From Sphingobacterium lactis (GTDB lineage: Bacteria > Bacteroidota > Bacteroidia > Sphingobacteriales > Sphingobacteriaceae), in contig NZ_CP049246.1 in the NCBI RefSeq assembly GCF_011046555.1, positions 1,426,001 through 1,490,000 on the forward strand: a stretch of 64,000 bases of DNA, in the 5' to 3' direction. Positions within the stretch are counted from its first letter, which is position 1; each line of letters opens with the position of its first letter. Below the pieces are notes generated by a model that saw only the letters and a program-made list of their open reading frames with translations, did not search any database and was not told where the DNA came from. The position numbers and the translations under genes were made by a program. Positions 1 to 9,605 of the stretch are shown here, one piece after another.

Positions 1-1310
1 GGACCATCGATCGCAGTACATATTACGAATGGCACGAGAAAACATGGCCAATCGTTCGGGAGTTACAGCCCATGGCGATGATCTTTTCGGATGTCGGTCC
101 GGATATGCGCTGGGTGGGCAACGAAAAGGGATTTGCAGCAGAAACGAGCTGGGCGACACTCACCCCCCGGAGTAAGGACGGGAAAACACCGGTTCCCGGG
201 GAGGTTGATGACAGCAATCTGCCAACAGGAGACCGCGGCGGACAGTACTGGATCCCTGCTGAATGCGATGTGCCCCAGCGACCGGGATGGTTCTATCACG
301 AAGACCAGAACGATAAGGTCAAGACCCCAAATCAGCTTTTTGAGATTTACCTGAAGTCCGTTGGCCGTGGCGGTGGCATGAATCTAGGGCTTGCGCCAAT
401 GCCAGAGGGGGTATTGCACGATAATGATGTGAAATCCCTGGCCGCTTTTGGCGAAAAGATAAAAGCGACATTTGCAGAGAATCTGGCTGCAGGTGCACAG
501 GCGAAGGCCTCCAATGTTCGCCAGAACAACGAAAAGTTCAATGTGCAGCATTTGTTCGACCAGGACCGTTATACCTATTATGCATCGGATGATAACGTAC
601 ATAATCCATCTATCGAGATTACCCTGCCCAAAGAGCAGGAGTTTGACCTGATCCGCTTGCGGGAAAATATCAAGTTGGGTCAGCGTTTGGATAGCGTACA
701 GGTGGAAACATGGGCGAACAATGCCTGGCAACCTCTTGCTAAAGCGACCAGTATCGGTGCCAATCGCTTGATCAAGCTCTACAAACCGGTGAAAGCACAA
801 AAATTACGGGTCACACTTTATGCTCCTGTTGCGCCGACACTTAGTGATTTTGCCCTATTTAAAGAGGCTCCATCGGATTTTAAATTTGATGTCCTGGATC
901 GGAATAAGGTCCCTAAAGATCAATTGAAAATGATCTCAGGCGATAAAAATGCTGCCCTTGCCTTGGATAACAATACCTCGACGGTATGGGAAACACTGCT
1001 GAGCAATCCGAAGTACGTGGAAATCCGGTTGGCAAAGACACAGCAAATCATCGGAATGAGTTACACACCACGGAGCGATGGAAAATTGGCTGGCGTACCT
1101 ACCAAATATGAGGTGCAGCTCAGTATGGATGGCAAGGCCTGGAATACCGTGCACATTGGCGAATTTTCAAACATCAAGGCCAATGCTACCCCGCAGAACA
1201 TTACGTTCTCAGCACCTCAAGAGGCGCATTATATCCGGTTCATTCCCAAGGATGTCCTGAGTGCGGATAAGGCGTTTTCCGTTGCGGAATTTGAAGTTTA
1301 TTTGAAGTAG
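1..1310 (+). CDS. Alpha-L-fucosidase (GH29), C-terminal part, with F5/8-type C domain; 5' end outside window
   Basis: The reading frame is open from the first bases of the window, so the catalytic N-terminus lies upstream. What remains is the end of a GH29 alpha-L-fucosidase barrel (the stretch ending in GGGMNLGLAPMPEGVL is typical), followed by about 270 residues of beta-rich sequence ending in a discoidin-like F5/8 type C carbohydrate-binding module (positions about 900-1300, with SMDGKAWNTV and HYIRFIPKD). Enzymes of this family release terminal L-fucose from glycans and are normally secreted to the periplasm or cell surface. The stop is 4 bp before the GH95 fucosidase, so the two are very probably co-transcribed and act together on fucosylated glycans. 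The family call is secure; linkage specificity cannot be read from the fragment. Confidence 0.9.
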   Translation, partial: TIDRSTYYEWHEKTWPIVRELQPMAMIFSDVGPDMRWVGNEKGFAAETSWATLTPRSKDGKTPVPGEVDDSNLPTGDRGGQYWIPAECDVPQRPGWFYHEDQNDKVKTPNQLFEIYLKSVGRGGGMNLGLAPMPEGVLHDNDVKSLAAFGEKIKATFAENLAAGAQAKASNVRQNNEKFNVQHLFDQDRYTYYASDDNVHNPSIEITLPKEQEFDLIRLRENIKLGQRLDSVQVETWANNAWQPLAKATSIGANRLIKLYKPVKAQKLRVTLYAPVAPTLSDFALFKEAPSDFKFDVLDRNKVPKDQLKMISGDKNAALALDNNTSTVWETLLSNPKYVEIRLAKTQQIIGMSYTPRSDGKLAGVPTKYEVQLSMDGKAWNTVHIGEFSNIKANATPQNITFSAPQEAHYIRFIPKDVLSADKAFSVAEFEVYLK

Positions 1311-1314
1311 AAAC

Positions 1315-3636
1315 ATGAAGTATATTTTAGCAGGTGTTGCACTCTTTTGTGCCGGGATCTCCCAAGCGCAGGATATGAAATTATGGTATAAGGAACCTGC
1401 CCAGCAATGGGAGGAAACCCTACCTCTTGGCAATGGCCAGATTGGCATGATGCCGGATGGCAAGATCAATGATGAAGCCATCGTGCTGAATGAAATCTCC
1501 ATGTGGTCGGGGTCCAAGCAGGATGCCAATAACTATGAGGCAAAACATAGTGTGCTCGATATTCAGCGCTTGCTGTTTGCTGGTAAAAACGACGAAGCCG
1601 AAGCCCTCGTGAACCGGAATTTTGTCTGTGTTGGGGAAGGGTCAGGTCAAGGCAATGGTGCCAATGTACCTTACGGTGCGTTTCAGAATTTTGGCTACCT
1701 CAATTTCCTGTATTTTCACCAAGGGCAACCAAGTGCCTACAAAAGATGGTTAGACCTCGCTGAGGCAAAAGCCTATACAGCGTTTACACATGATGGCGTG
1801 CAATATACACGCGAATATTTCACCTCCTTTGCCGATAATATTGGTGTCATTAAATTGAAAGCCGATAAGAAGAAATCCATCACCTTCGCTATGCATTTCT
1901 ATCGCGAGGAACACGTGGATTCACACCGTGTAAATGGTAATGAGATCCTGATTTCTGGTGCTTTGCCGGATGGCAAAGGCGGGAAGGGGCTGCGGTTTGC
2001 AGCCAAGTTTAAAGTGCTGGTGAAAGGTGGGACCTTACAGAATCACGATAACCAAATTATTGTTAAGGGCGCTGATGAAGCAGTGGTGCTGTATACAGCA
2101 TCCACAAGTTATTATGGACATGATCCAGTGGCCTACGTGGAAAAAGAATTGAAAAAGGCAGAAACCAAAAGCTATGCTGCTCTGGACAAAGCCCATGACA
2201 CCGAATACAAACCGTTGTTCAACCGGGTGTCGCTCCAGTTAACGGATGCGCAGCCTAAGGATCAAATCCCAACTGTCGAAAGACTGGCTGCATTCTACAA
2301 AGATCCCGGTCAGGATAATGGGTTGGCCGCCCTGTATTATCAATTCGGCAGGTACCTGACCCTTTCCAGTACGGCTCCGAAGGTGGCAAAAGCCCTACCA
2401 CCCAACTTGCAAGGCTTATGGGCACATCAGATCCAGACCCCTTGGAATGGCGATTACCACCTGAACATCAATGCCCAGATGAACCATTGGGGTGTTGAGG
2501 TCAGTAACCTATCGGAATACCATACTCCTTTTATTGCGATGATCAAGAATATTGCTGTAGAAGGGAAGAAGACAGCTAAAGCCTATTACGATGCACCTGG
2601 ATGGGTGGTGTATATGATGACCAATCCATGGGGCTATACCGCACCCGGGGAGCATGCCTCCTGGGGGGCAAGTACAGCGTCGGGTTGGCTATGCAATCAC
2701 CTTTGGGAGCATTATCAATTTACGGGAGACAGGGATTACCTGCGGGAAATCTATCCGGTGCTGAAAGAGGCAGCGGAATTTTATAAAGCGACGATGGTTA
2801 AGGATCCGAAGACCGGGTGGTATGTAACCTCGCCTTCGGTATCGCCGGAGAATGGCTTTCGGATGGAAAATGGCAAGCGCGCTGCAGTGGTGATGGGGCC
2901 GACCATTGATAACCAAATTGTGCGGGAGCTTTACGAATCTGTGATTGCTGCCGATCAGCTTTTGAACTTGGATGATGCTTTTGCGAAGGCGCTGCAGGAG
3001 GATATCAAGCTTCTTCCGCCAGCTGTCCGTGTCAGCAAGTCGGGGCGTGTGATGGAATGGCTGGAAGATTATGAAGAGGTGGAACCCCAGCATCGCCATG
3101 TCTCGCACCTGTATGGACTATATCCAGCGCATTTTATCTCACCGGTGAGCACACCCGAATGGGCAGCTGCCGCCAAGAAAACATTGGAGGTCCGGGGAGA
3201 TGAGGGGACTGGTTGGTCTAGGGCGTGGAAGATCTTGTTCTGGGCGCGCCTCCACGATGGCGATCATGCCTTGGAGATATTGAGGCAATTGCTACAGCCA
3301 GCACTTAACCAACAGACAACGTATGGAGGCGCTGGAGCTGGAACCTATCCCAATCTGTTCTGTGCCCATCCGCCATTCCAGATCGATGGAAACTTTGGTG
3401 GTTCCGCCGGAATTGCGGAAATGTTGATCCAGAGCCATGACGATGCCATTCATCTCCTGCCAGCCCTGCCGAAAGCTTGGGCAGACGGACAGGTAAAAGG
3501 ATTGAAGGCGCGTGGAAATTATACCGTCGATATCCAGTGGAAGGACGGTAAAGTGGTTGATTATAAGATTGCCGGTAAGAAAGGAGAGCAGGTGAGGGTC
3601 TTGAAAAAAGGTGAGCAAATCGAAGTGACCTTATAA
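1315..3636 (+). CDS. GH95 alpha-L-fucosidase (1,2-alpha-L-fucosidase family), secreted
   Basis: The protein has 773 residues, a normal length for GH95, with a cleavable signal peptide (MKYILAGVALFCAGISQAQ). The N-terminal beta domain begins LWYKEPAQQWEETLPLGNG. The helical barrel contains the family's asparagine motif HLNINAQMNHW, the SPENGF motif (Glu about 512, candidate acid) and IDGNFGG (Asp about 691), matching conserved active-site positions known for GH95. GH95 enzymes use an inverting mechanism to remove alpha-1,2-linked fucose, or L-galactose in some members. The gene follows the GH29 fucosidase by 4 bp and ends before a strong terminator, so it closes a fucoside-degrading operon. 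Family assignment is firm; the natural substrate is inferred. Confidence 0.93.
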   Translation: MKYILAGVALFCAGISQAQDMKLWYKEPAQQWEETLPLGNGQIGMMPDGKINDEAIVLNEISMWSGSKQDANNYEAKHSVLDIQRLLFAGKNDEAEALVNRNFVCVGEGSGQGNGANVPYGAFQNFGYLNFLYFHQGQPSAYKRWLDLAEAKAYTAFTHDGVQYTREYFTSFADNIGVIKLKADKKKSITFAMHFYREEHVDSHRVNGNEILISGALPDGKGGKGLRFAAKFKVLVKGGTLQNHDNQIIVKGADEAVVLYTASTSYYGHDPVAYVEKELKKAETKSYAALDKAHDTEYKPLFNRVSLQLTDAQPKDQIPTVERLAAFYKDPGQDNGLAALYYQFGRYLTLSSTAPKVAKALPPNLQGLWAHQIQTPWNGDYHLNINAQMNHWGVEVSNLSEYHTPFIAMIKNIAVEGKKTAKAYYDAPGWVVYMMTNPWGYTAPGEHASWGASTASGWLCNHLWEHYQFTGDRDYLREIYPVLKEAAEFYKATMVKDPKTGWYVTSPSVSPENGFRMENGKRAAVVMGPTIDNQIVRELYESVIAADQLLNLDDAFAKALQEDIKLLPPAVRVSKSGRVMEWLEDYEEVEPQHRHVSHLYGLYPAHFISPVSTPEWAAAAKKTLEVRGDEGTGWSRAWKILFWARLHDGDHALEILRQLLQPALNQQTTYGGAGAGTYPNLFCAHPPFQIDGNFGGSAGIAEMLIQSHDDAIHLLPALPKAWADGQVKGLKARGNYTVDIQWKDGKVVDYKIAGKKGEQVRVLKKGEQIEVTL

Positions 3637-3673
3637 ATGCATACCTAATTTTCAACGGTTAAATAACAGTTTT

Positions 3674-3711
3674 ACAGGAGTTGAATGGACCTTCAACTCC
3701 TGTTGTTTTTT
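3674..3711 (+). terminator. Rho-independent terminator after the fucosidase operon
   Basis: A perfect 12-bp stem (ACAGGAGTTGAA at 3674-3685 pairing with 3692-3703), a 6-nt loop and a following T-rich run lie 38 bp after the GH95 stop codon. Confidence 0.85.
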
Positions 3712-3882
3712 GCTGCTTTTTAGCAAGAAAAAATTCGTGTTCGCCATCCATCCACACCAATTCCCGAAATCAAGCTGAAATATTACGCTAAAATGGCTAC
3801 AAACACTGTTTTATTAAGGAATTATCAGAAAAATTAATCTCATCTTTTTAATTTCTTAATACTAGTAGGTTATACTTGTTTT

Positions 3883-5010
3883 ATGGCTTATTTGCTGATA
3901 CTAACGGTTATTCTGGGGCTGATTGTACTCCTTTATTTTAATATCAGAACCGTGCGTGATGAACGTGCGGAGTTGCTCCGGTTTTTAGCCTTTGGGTCGG
4001 TGATCGTGTTGTTGGATAGTTACTTTTTGCCAAGGCTTTCTTATCCTGTTCTGCAACTTTTTAAAAGTAGCCTGAGTTTGTGCCTAGCTTCGGTAACCTC
4101 GATATATATCCGCAACAATCTTTCGGAATTCCGTACCTCCGGATATCTGGTGTTGTTGGCCATATTTCCATTTACCCTCTTTTTTGTATTCTTTATCTTC
4201 CATACGTTCTTTGCACACCAGATCGCAGACGGTTTCGTCTATGATTATCTTCGTTTCTTCCAACTGCAGGCGCGAGCACCTTTGTTCGTGATCGCCTTGG
4301 TATATGACCTGACTTCCATTCTTCCAAAACGGCAGAAATGGGATAAACTGTCGACAACCATCGACGGACAACTTGCCTTGGCCCTCATTGCGGTAAAGAT
4401 CATCGTGCTTTTGCTGATCCTGGGTAATGGTCTTATCTTCGGAACACGCTATCTTCTCCTAGTCCCAGATTACGGATATGCCCTCCTGACCTTATTGACG
4501 GTATTCTATTACAGGAATTTTACGCGGATCCAATTGCGCATCAAATACCTCCTCAAGCAAAATGCATTGTCGACCATTTCGGATAATGATCATGCTCCGG
4601 TCAAGTTGAACCAATTGCGCTATTACGCTTCGGTCATCGATCAGCTGGTTACTGGACAGAAGCTGTATCTGCGGGAGAACCTCCAATTGAAGGATCTGCA
4701 GTCTAATTTTACGTTTTCCATTTCGGAGCTGCAAAAGGCAGTGGAGAATCATTTAGGTGGTTCATGGGAGCATTACCTCAATAAGAAGCGCATCGCCCAT
4801 TTTCTGGAACATATTGATCTGAAAGTTCTAGGGAAGATGGACCCTACACGTATCTCGGGTGAATTGGGTTTCTCCACTCGAGCGAGTTTCGAAGCGGCTT
4901 TCGAGGAAATTGTGGGTTGCAGTTTCGGGAAATACAACGCCCAAAAGATGTATCCGGTATCGGAAAATAAATTGCTGCTGTTGGGCAAGAGCAAGGATCT
5001 GCTGAATTGA
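3883..5010 (+). CDS. Membrane-anchored AraC-type transcriptional regulator
   Basis: This 375-residue protein has an N-terminal half made of about six or seven hydrophobic segments (residues about 1-210), a charged linker, and a C-terminal region (about 255-355) with two helix-turn-helix-like segments. The second, around GELGFSTRASFEAAFEEIVGCSFGKY, has the AraC/XylS pattern. Such proteins in Bacteroidota are thought to sense a signal at the inner membrane and bind DNA directly; target and signal are unknown here. The gene stands alone between the fucosidase operon and the convergent glyS. A -7-like box TATACTTG (3871-3878) lies only 4 bp before the ATG. Architecture is clear; function is inferred. 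Confidence 0.75.
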   Translation: MAYLLILTVILGLIVLLYFNIRTVRDERAELLRFLAFGSVIVLLDSYFLPRLSYPVLQLFKSSLSLCLASVTSIYIRNNLSEFRTSGYLVLLAIFPFTLFFVFFIFHTFFAHQIADGFVYDYLRFFQLQARAPLFVIALVYDLTSILPKRQKWDKLSTTIDGQLALALIAVKIIVLLLILGNGLIFGTRYLLLVPDYGYALLTLLTVFYYRNFTRIQLRIKYLLKQNALSTISDNDHAPVKLNQLRYYASVIDQLVTGQKLYLRENLQLKDLQSNFTFSISELQKAVENHLGGSWEHYLNKKRIAHFLEHIDLKVLGKMDPTRISGELGFSTRASFEAAFEEIVGCSFGKYNAQKMYPVSENKLLLLGKSKDLLN

Positions 5011-5048
5011 ACTTTCCTTTAATCTATTGACTACTGACCCCTTCTATA

Positions 5049-5080
5049 TAAAAAACCAGCCTCCAATTTGGGGCTGGTTT
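5049..5080. terminator. Bidirectional terminator between the AraC-type gene and glyS
   Basis: The stem AAACCAGCC (5053-5061) pairs with GGCTGGTTT (5072-5080), extended by CC/GG across a one-base bulge. It is followed by a run of T on the minus strand, so it chiefly serves glyS and possibly also the convergent gene. Confidence 0.75.
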
Positions 5081-5101
5081 GTCCTTTTATGCAGATTGGT
5101 A

Positions 5102-6571
5102 TTATACCAATTGTTTCAATAGGTTGCTCAGGCTGACCAAGTTTCCGATGATGCTTTCCAATTCAGAGACATTCACACGTTCCTGCTCCATGCTGTCGCG
5201 GTGACGGATGGTTACAGTATTGTCCTCTAAGGTTTGGTGGTCAACGGTAATACAGAATGGCGTACCAATGGCATCCTGACGTCTGTAACGCTTTCCGATG
5301 GAGTCTTTCTCGTCGTATTGGATGTTGTAGTCCAGCTTCAACTTCGCCATGATTTCACGTGCTTTCTCTGGAAGGCCGTCCTTTTTGGTCAACGGAAGCA
5401 CTGCAGCTTTCACCGGTGCAATCGCTGGGTGGAACTTCAATACCACACGGGAATCTTGGCGTTCTTCGGTAGAAAGGTCCTCCTGTACCAGGCAGTTCGC
5501 CAGTACGGTCAAGAACAAACGATCCAAACCGATGGACGTTTCGATAACGTAAGGAATATAGCTTTGGTTGATCTCAGGGTCGAAATATTGCAATTTCTTA
5601 CCGGAGAATTCCTGGTGTTGTTTTAAGTCGAAATCCGTGCGGGAGTGGATACCTTCCACTTCCTTGAAACCGAATGGGAATTGATATTCGATATCTACCG
5701 CGGCATTCGCATAGTGCGCCAATTTCACGTGATCGTGGTAGCGGTATTTATTCTGGTCAGCGCCAAGGGCCAAGTGCCATTTCAAGCGTGCCTCTTTCCA
5801 TTTGGCGTACCATTCCAGTTCGGAACCCGGACGTACGAAGAATTGCATTTCCATCTGTTCGAATTCACGCATGCGCATGATGAACTGACGTGCAATAACC
5901 TCATTCCGGAATGCTTTACCGATCTGTGCAATACCGAAAGGGATTTTCATCCTACCTGTTTTCTGTACATTCAGGAAGTTCACGAAGATACCTTGTGCCG
6001 TTTCCGGACGCAGGTACACTTGCTCTGCACCATCCGCCATGGCACCCATTTGGGTCGCGAACATCAGGTTGAACTGACGCACCTCAGTCCAGTTCTTCGT
6101 TCCGGAGATCGGACATACGATATTGTGTTCCTCGATGATGGTCTTCAGGCGTGCTAAATCGTCCGCATTTAGGGCATCGTCAAGGTCTTGCTGCAACTGA
6201 GCCGCTTTTTCGGTCTTGCCGTCCTTTTCGTAACGGTCAATCTTATCTTCAATGAGTTGGTCGGCGCGATAACGTTTCTTCGAATCTTTATTATCAATCA
6301 TCGGGTCGTTGAACCCATCCACGTGACCTGATGCTTTCCAGGTTGTTGGATGCATGAAAATTGCGGCATCAATACCCACAATGTTCTCATTCAACTGAAC
6401 CATAGATTTCCACCAATAGGTCTTCAGGTTGTTCTTCAATTCGGAACCCAATTGACCATAATCATAAACGGCACTTAGACCGTCGTAAATTTCACTCGAA
6501 GGGAATACAAAACCGTATTCCTTGGCATGAGAAATAATATTCTTGAAAAAATCGTCTGTTTGCTTGCTCAT
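5102..6571 (-). CDS. glyS: Glycyl-tRNA synthetase (single-chain, homodimeric type)
   Basis: This enzyme charges tRNA-Gly with glycine in the cytoplasm. The roughly 489-residue chain is of the single-polypeptide class II type (distinct from the alpha2beta2 GlyQ/GlyS form). It has the N-terminal FPSSEIYDGLSAVYDYGQLG, the class II motif 2 region (IGKAFRNEVIARQFIMRMREFEQME) and motif 3 (ETSIGLDRLFLTVL), and a C-terminal anticodon-binding domain. I place the start at the ATG at 6571 (MSKQTDD) rather than a TTG three codons upstream, because homologs normally begin close to this point and the TTG lies within a -7 promoter-like box. It lies 29 bp downstream of bcp on the same strand. Confidence 0.95.
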   Translation of the reverse strand: MSKQTDDFFKNIISHAKEYGFVFPSSEIYDGLSAVYDYGQLGSELKNNLKTYWWKSMVQLNENIVGIDAAIFMHPTTWKASGHVDGFNDPMIDNKDSKKRYRADQLIEDKIDRYEKDGKTEKAAQLQQDLDDALNADDLARLKTIIEEHNIVCPISGTKNWTEVRQFNLMFATQMGAMADGAEQVYLRPETAQGIFVNFLNVQKTGRMKIPFGIAQIGKAFRNEVIARQFIMRMREFEQMEMQFFVRPGSELEWYAKWKEARLKWHLALGADQNKYRYHDHVKLAHYANAAVDIEYQFPFGFKEVEGIHSRTDFDLKQHQEFSGKKLQYFDPEINQSYIPYVIETSIGLDRLFLTVLANCLVQEDLSTEERQDSRVVLKFHPAIAPVKAAVLPLTKKDGLPEKAREIMAKLKLDYNIQYDEKDSIGKRYRRQDAIGTPFCITVDHQTLEDNTVTIRHRDSMEQERVNVSELESIIGNLVSLSNLLKQLV

Positions 6572-6574
6572 AGG

Positions 6575-6590
6575 GGGCAAATATAATGTA
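6575..6590 (-). promoter_or_regulatory. Possible -7 promoter box immediately before glyS
   Basis: The minus strand reads TATATTTG, a full match to the Bacteroidota TAnnTTTG -7 element, ending 6 bases before the glyS ATG. Transcription from it would start at or next to the start codon. The nearest TTG that could serve as -33 is 24 bases upstream, longer than the usual 19-21, so promoter activity is uncertain. Confidence 0.4.
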
Positions 6591-6600
6591 TTCGTACGAC

Positions 6601-7065
6601 TTATTTTGCCAATAAGTCTCTAATTTGTTGGCTTGCGTTCTTATTGTCTACTTTCTTGATGATATGTTGGATAATCCCGTTTTCATCGATAATAAAGGTG
6701 GTTCTTGCCGTGCCCATATACTTCTTTCCGTACATGTTTTTCTCGACCCATACCCCATAATCTTCCACGATCTTTTGGTCCTCATCCGCAAGTAGGGTAA
6801 AGGGCAGTTCGTGCTTGGCAATAAACTTCTGATGCGACTGTTCGCTATCGATACTGACACCGATCACCTCAAATCCATCATTAAGTAAACTTTGGTAATT
6901 GTCCCTGAAATTGCAGGCCTCTGTTGTACAGCCGGGAGTATTGTCCTTCGGGTAGAAATAAAGGATCACTTTCTTGCCTTTGAAGTCCGAAAGTTGCACA
7001 TCTTCACCATGTTGGTTTTTCGCCTTGATTGCCGGGGCTTTATCCCCAATTGTTAATTCTGCCAT
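6601..7065 (-). CDS. bcp: Thiol peroxidase, Bcp/PrxQ-type peroxiredoxin
   Basis: A 154-residue cytoplasmic peroxiredoxin that reduces hydrogen peroxide and organic hydroperoxides with thioredoxin as electron donor. The thioredoxin-fold motif YPKDNTPGCTTEACNFRD holds the peroxidatic cysteine (about residue 46) and the second cysteine five residues later, as in the BCP/PrxQ subfamily. Length is normal. It ends 29 bp before glyS and starts 15 bp after the end of the M23 peptidase gene, so it could be the middle gene of a minus-strand operon, although the functions are unrelated. Confidence 0.94.
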   Translation of the reverse strand: MAELTIGDKAPAIKAKNQHGEDVQLSDFKGKKVILYFYPKDNTPGCTTEACNFRDNYQSLLNDGFEVIGVSIDSEQSHQKFIAKHELPFTLLADEDQKIVEDYGVWVEKNMYGKKYMGTARTTFIIDENGIIQHIIKKVDNKNASQQIRDLLAK

Positions 7066-7080
7066 GTCTTATCGTTCTAT

Positions 7081-8802
7081 TTATCGTGTAAATGAGGCTT
7101 CATATACCTTTTCGTTGTCCTTCCAGTCTTTCACTACCAGTTTGAAGGTATGCTTGCCTTTGCTCAATCCGGAATCGAATCGGTGCCACAGGTGACGGTT
7201 CTTGGAATCGTATTCCATCAACACCCATTTGCCATCAATATACGCATTAAATGACTGAATGCCTGAGAAATTGTCGGCAATGGTAAAGTCAATTTTGGAT
7301 TGTCCGCTGACATTCTTGCCCGCGCTGAAGTTCCTTGGTGTTATCGTCGGTGCAATGGTATCCACGGTGACATAGAATGAACCGAATATTTTGGTGTTCA
7401 CCGTAACCCAACCGTTTTCGAATTTACCACCTACGGAACCACCTTCTACTGATGCGATGATCGCCTTGCTTTCCAAGTTTTTTGGCAAACTGGTGGGTTT
7501 GATGTTCAGGTTATACGTGCTGAATAGTGGAGTCAAATTGTTCTGTACGTGGTGTACCGATGAATAGCCATTTGCTCTCGGAGCACTTTTACTATATACG
7601 AAATCCAGGTCACTGTACAGTGCGCCCTTCGGAATGTGCAATTTAATCTCTTCCGCCTCGTATTTGTTATCGGTATTGTACTTCATTAATTCACCCTTCG
7701 CCGGGTTATTTTTCGCTGTATAGGCTGGATTGTTTCGGATCTTGAAGTCCAATTCGCTGCAATTGCCATGGACATCTTTCACTACATATTTGACATCATG
7801 AACAGCATCGTCCTGCAAGGTGATGATGCCATCGTTTTCCAAGTTCTTGAACAACTCAATTGGATTTCCTGGGTCTTTGAAGCTTTTCTGCACCTTTACC
7901 TTGGTGCGTTTGAAGTGCGGAAAATCAATATATGATGCAATGGCGCTGGATGTATTGAAGTCCAATTCCTCGAATACAACGGTCGAGATCGACTTGCCAT
8001 CCAGGAACAGTTCAATTGAATATACCCCATTCTGGAAACCGCCCGCTCGGTGTCTGTCGATGCTGTTGATACCGAGACCAAACTTGCCATTCACGGAAAT
8101 CGGTGCGCCCGAAGCCAGGGCATATCTTCCGGACCCCAGCGCTTTCAACTGCTGGTACCGGCGACCTGTATGTTCGTTGAAAACACCATCGGCAAGATCA
8201 TAGACCATGATGCCATTGATTGTCGGTGCAAAGCTGTCCCTGAAATGGAGACCAAAAAGTTGCGGGTTTAAAGGATGCTGGGTCTTGGTATCACGGATCT
8301 CGAAATGCAGGTGTGGACCTCCGGATCCTCCCGTATTTCCGGCATTTCCGATAAATTGTCCTTTCGTCAGCTTCACCTGACCCGCTTTCACTTCTACATC
8401 CACATCAAAGCGTTGCTGCTTGTACTGTTCGGTACGGATGATATTCGTCAATGCATCGTTAAAGCTATCCATATGGAGGTAAACCGAGGTGAATCCATTG
8501 GGGTGATTGATGTAAACGGAGTTTCCGCCACCACCTATTTGCACGCGTACGCGGGAAACATAGCCTTCCGCTGCAGCGTGCAGGGGCAAGCCGATGCGCT
8601 GTTGTGTCCTGTAGTCATCACCCGCATGGAAATGCGTGGACCGCAATTCTCCGAACGTACCGGACGCATCCGGAGCGATGTTCAAAGAATACCGGAAGTA
8701 CCCCTGTGGATAGGTTCGTGACGTTATGATATTTTTATTTTGCGCAAGCGCGGATGCCCCACACGTGAAAGCAAATAAAAGGGCAAGTGAAATTTTCTTC
8801 AT
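7081..8802 (-). CDS. Secreted M23-family (LytM-type) zinc metallopeptidase
   Basis: I start the gene at the ATG at 8802 (MKKISLALLFAF), giving a 573-residue protein with a clear signal peptide ending ALAQ; the longer open frame would run deep into the upstream gene. The peptidase M23 domain lies near the N-terminus (about residues 30-170) with the zinc-binding elements HAGDDY and GPHLHFEIRD. About 400 residues of beta-sandwich-like sequence follow. M23 enzymes cut peptidoglycan cross-links or act as activators of such enzymes in the envelope. The start lies one base after the stop of the FAH-family gene, suggesting co-transcription. The role of the long C-terminal part is unknown. Confidence 0.88.
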   Translation of the reverse strand: MKKISLALLFAFTCGASALAQNKNIITSRTYPQGYFRYSLNIAPDASGTFGELRSTHFHAGDDYRTQQRIGLPLHAAAEGYVSRVRVQIGGGGNSVYINHPNGFTSVYLHMDSFNDALTNIIRTEQYKQQRFDVDVEVKAGQVKLTKGQFIGNAGNTGGSGGPHLHFEIRDTKTQHPLNPQLFGLHFRDSFAPTINGIMVYDLADGVFNEHTGRRYQQLKALGSGRYALASGAPISVNGKFGLGINSIDRHRAGGFQNGVYSIELFLDGKSISTVVFEELDFNTSSAIASYIDFPHFKRTKVKVQKSFKDPGNPIELFKNLENDGIITLQDDAVHDVKYVVKDVHGNCSELDFKIRNNPAYTAKNNPAKGELMKYNTDNKYEAEEIKLHIPKGALYSDLDFVYSKSAPRANGYSSVHHVQNNLTPLFSTYNLNIKPTSLPKNLESKAIIASVEGGSVGGKFENGWVTVNTKIFGSFYVTVDTIAPTITPRNFSAGKNVSGQSKIDFTIADNFSGIQSFNAYIDGKWVLMEYDSKNRHLWHRFDSGLSKGKHTFKLVVKDWKDNEKVYEASFTR

Positions 8803-8803
8803 G

Positions 8804-9415
8804 TTATTTAATGTGACAGGTAAACATGCTCTTTCCTTCCAAAAATCCTTCCAATTTATCACCGATCTGCACAGGTCCAACGCCGACGGGAGTACCCGTG
8901 TAGATAAGGTCACCCTTGCGGAGCGTGATAAATTGGGAAATGAAGACAATCAGATCGTCATACCCGAAAATCATGTCTTTGGTATTGCCCTGCTGTACGG
9001 TTTCTTGATTTTTATTCAGGGAGAAAGAAAGCGCATTCAGGTCCGTGAATTCCGATTTGGGGATTAATTCACTGATGACCGCTGAATGGTCAAATGATTT
9101 TGCCAATTCCCAAGGAAGGCCTTTGGCTTTATGGTCAGCCTGAACATCCCGAGCAGTGAAATCAATGCCCAAGCCTACGGCATCATAATACTTATGTGCA
9201 AATTTCTTGCTGACGTGCTTGCCCTCGTTGCAGATCCGAATGACAACTTCCACCTCGTAATGGACATCCTTACTGAATTCCGGGAAATAGAAGTCTTTAT
9301 TATCCTTCAATACCGCCGTGTCCGGCTTCATAAATATAACCGGTTTCTCCGGGACAGGATTGTTCAATTCTTTAGCGTGATCCACATAATTTCGGCCAAC
9401 AGCAATAATCTTCAT
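8804..9415 (-). CDS. Fumarylacetoacetate hydrolase (FAH) family protein
   Basis: This 203-residue protein is a short, single-domain FAH-family member with the metal-binding motif VHYEVEVVIRI (two conserved acidic residues) and the C-terminal GDLIYTGTPVGVGPVQ typical of the family. Members include 2-hydroxyhepta-2,4-diene-dioate isomerases, acylpyruvases and oxaloacetate decarboxylases (human FAHD1 type); the short form here resembles the acylpyruvase/FAHD1 group more than true fumarylacetoacetase. No aromatic degradation genes are nearby. It appears to lead the minus-strand group FAH, M23, bcp, glyS. A -7 box TAGGTTTG (9499-9506, minus) lies about 85 bp upstream. Confidence 0.88.
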   Translation of the reverse strand: MKIIAVGRNYVDHAKELNNPVPEKPVIFMKPDTAVLKDNKDFYFPEFSKDVHYEVEVVIRICNEGKHVSKKFAHKYYDAVGLGIDFTARDVQADHKAKGLPWELAKSFDHSAVISELIPKSEFTDLNALSFSLNKNQETVQQGNTKDMIFGYDDLIVFISQFITLRKGDLIYTGTPVGVGPVQIGDKLEGFLEGKSMFTCHIK

Positions 9416-9605
9416 AAGTCTTAAAAATTTGAATAAGGTAGACCAAAAACCATCGATTGGTCCACTTAAGCAAACTTAAGAAAAGACAGGTGCTATCGCA
9501 AACCTACCATGTCCTTTATCGCTGTTTATTCTTCATCCGTTTATACGGATACCTTGTTTAAGTGTTAACTAATTTATTATTAACATATCCTTAATATTAA
9601 TAGCT

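Noticed and set aside
5645-6157. 170-codon plus-strand frame inside glyS
   Set aside because: Antisense shadow of the synthetase gene; sequence is unlike any protein family I know.
8803-8949. 49-residue N-terminal extension of the M23 peptidase
   Set aside because: It overlaps the upstream FAH gene, lacks signal features and places the good signal peptide internally; the ATG at 8802 fits better.
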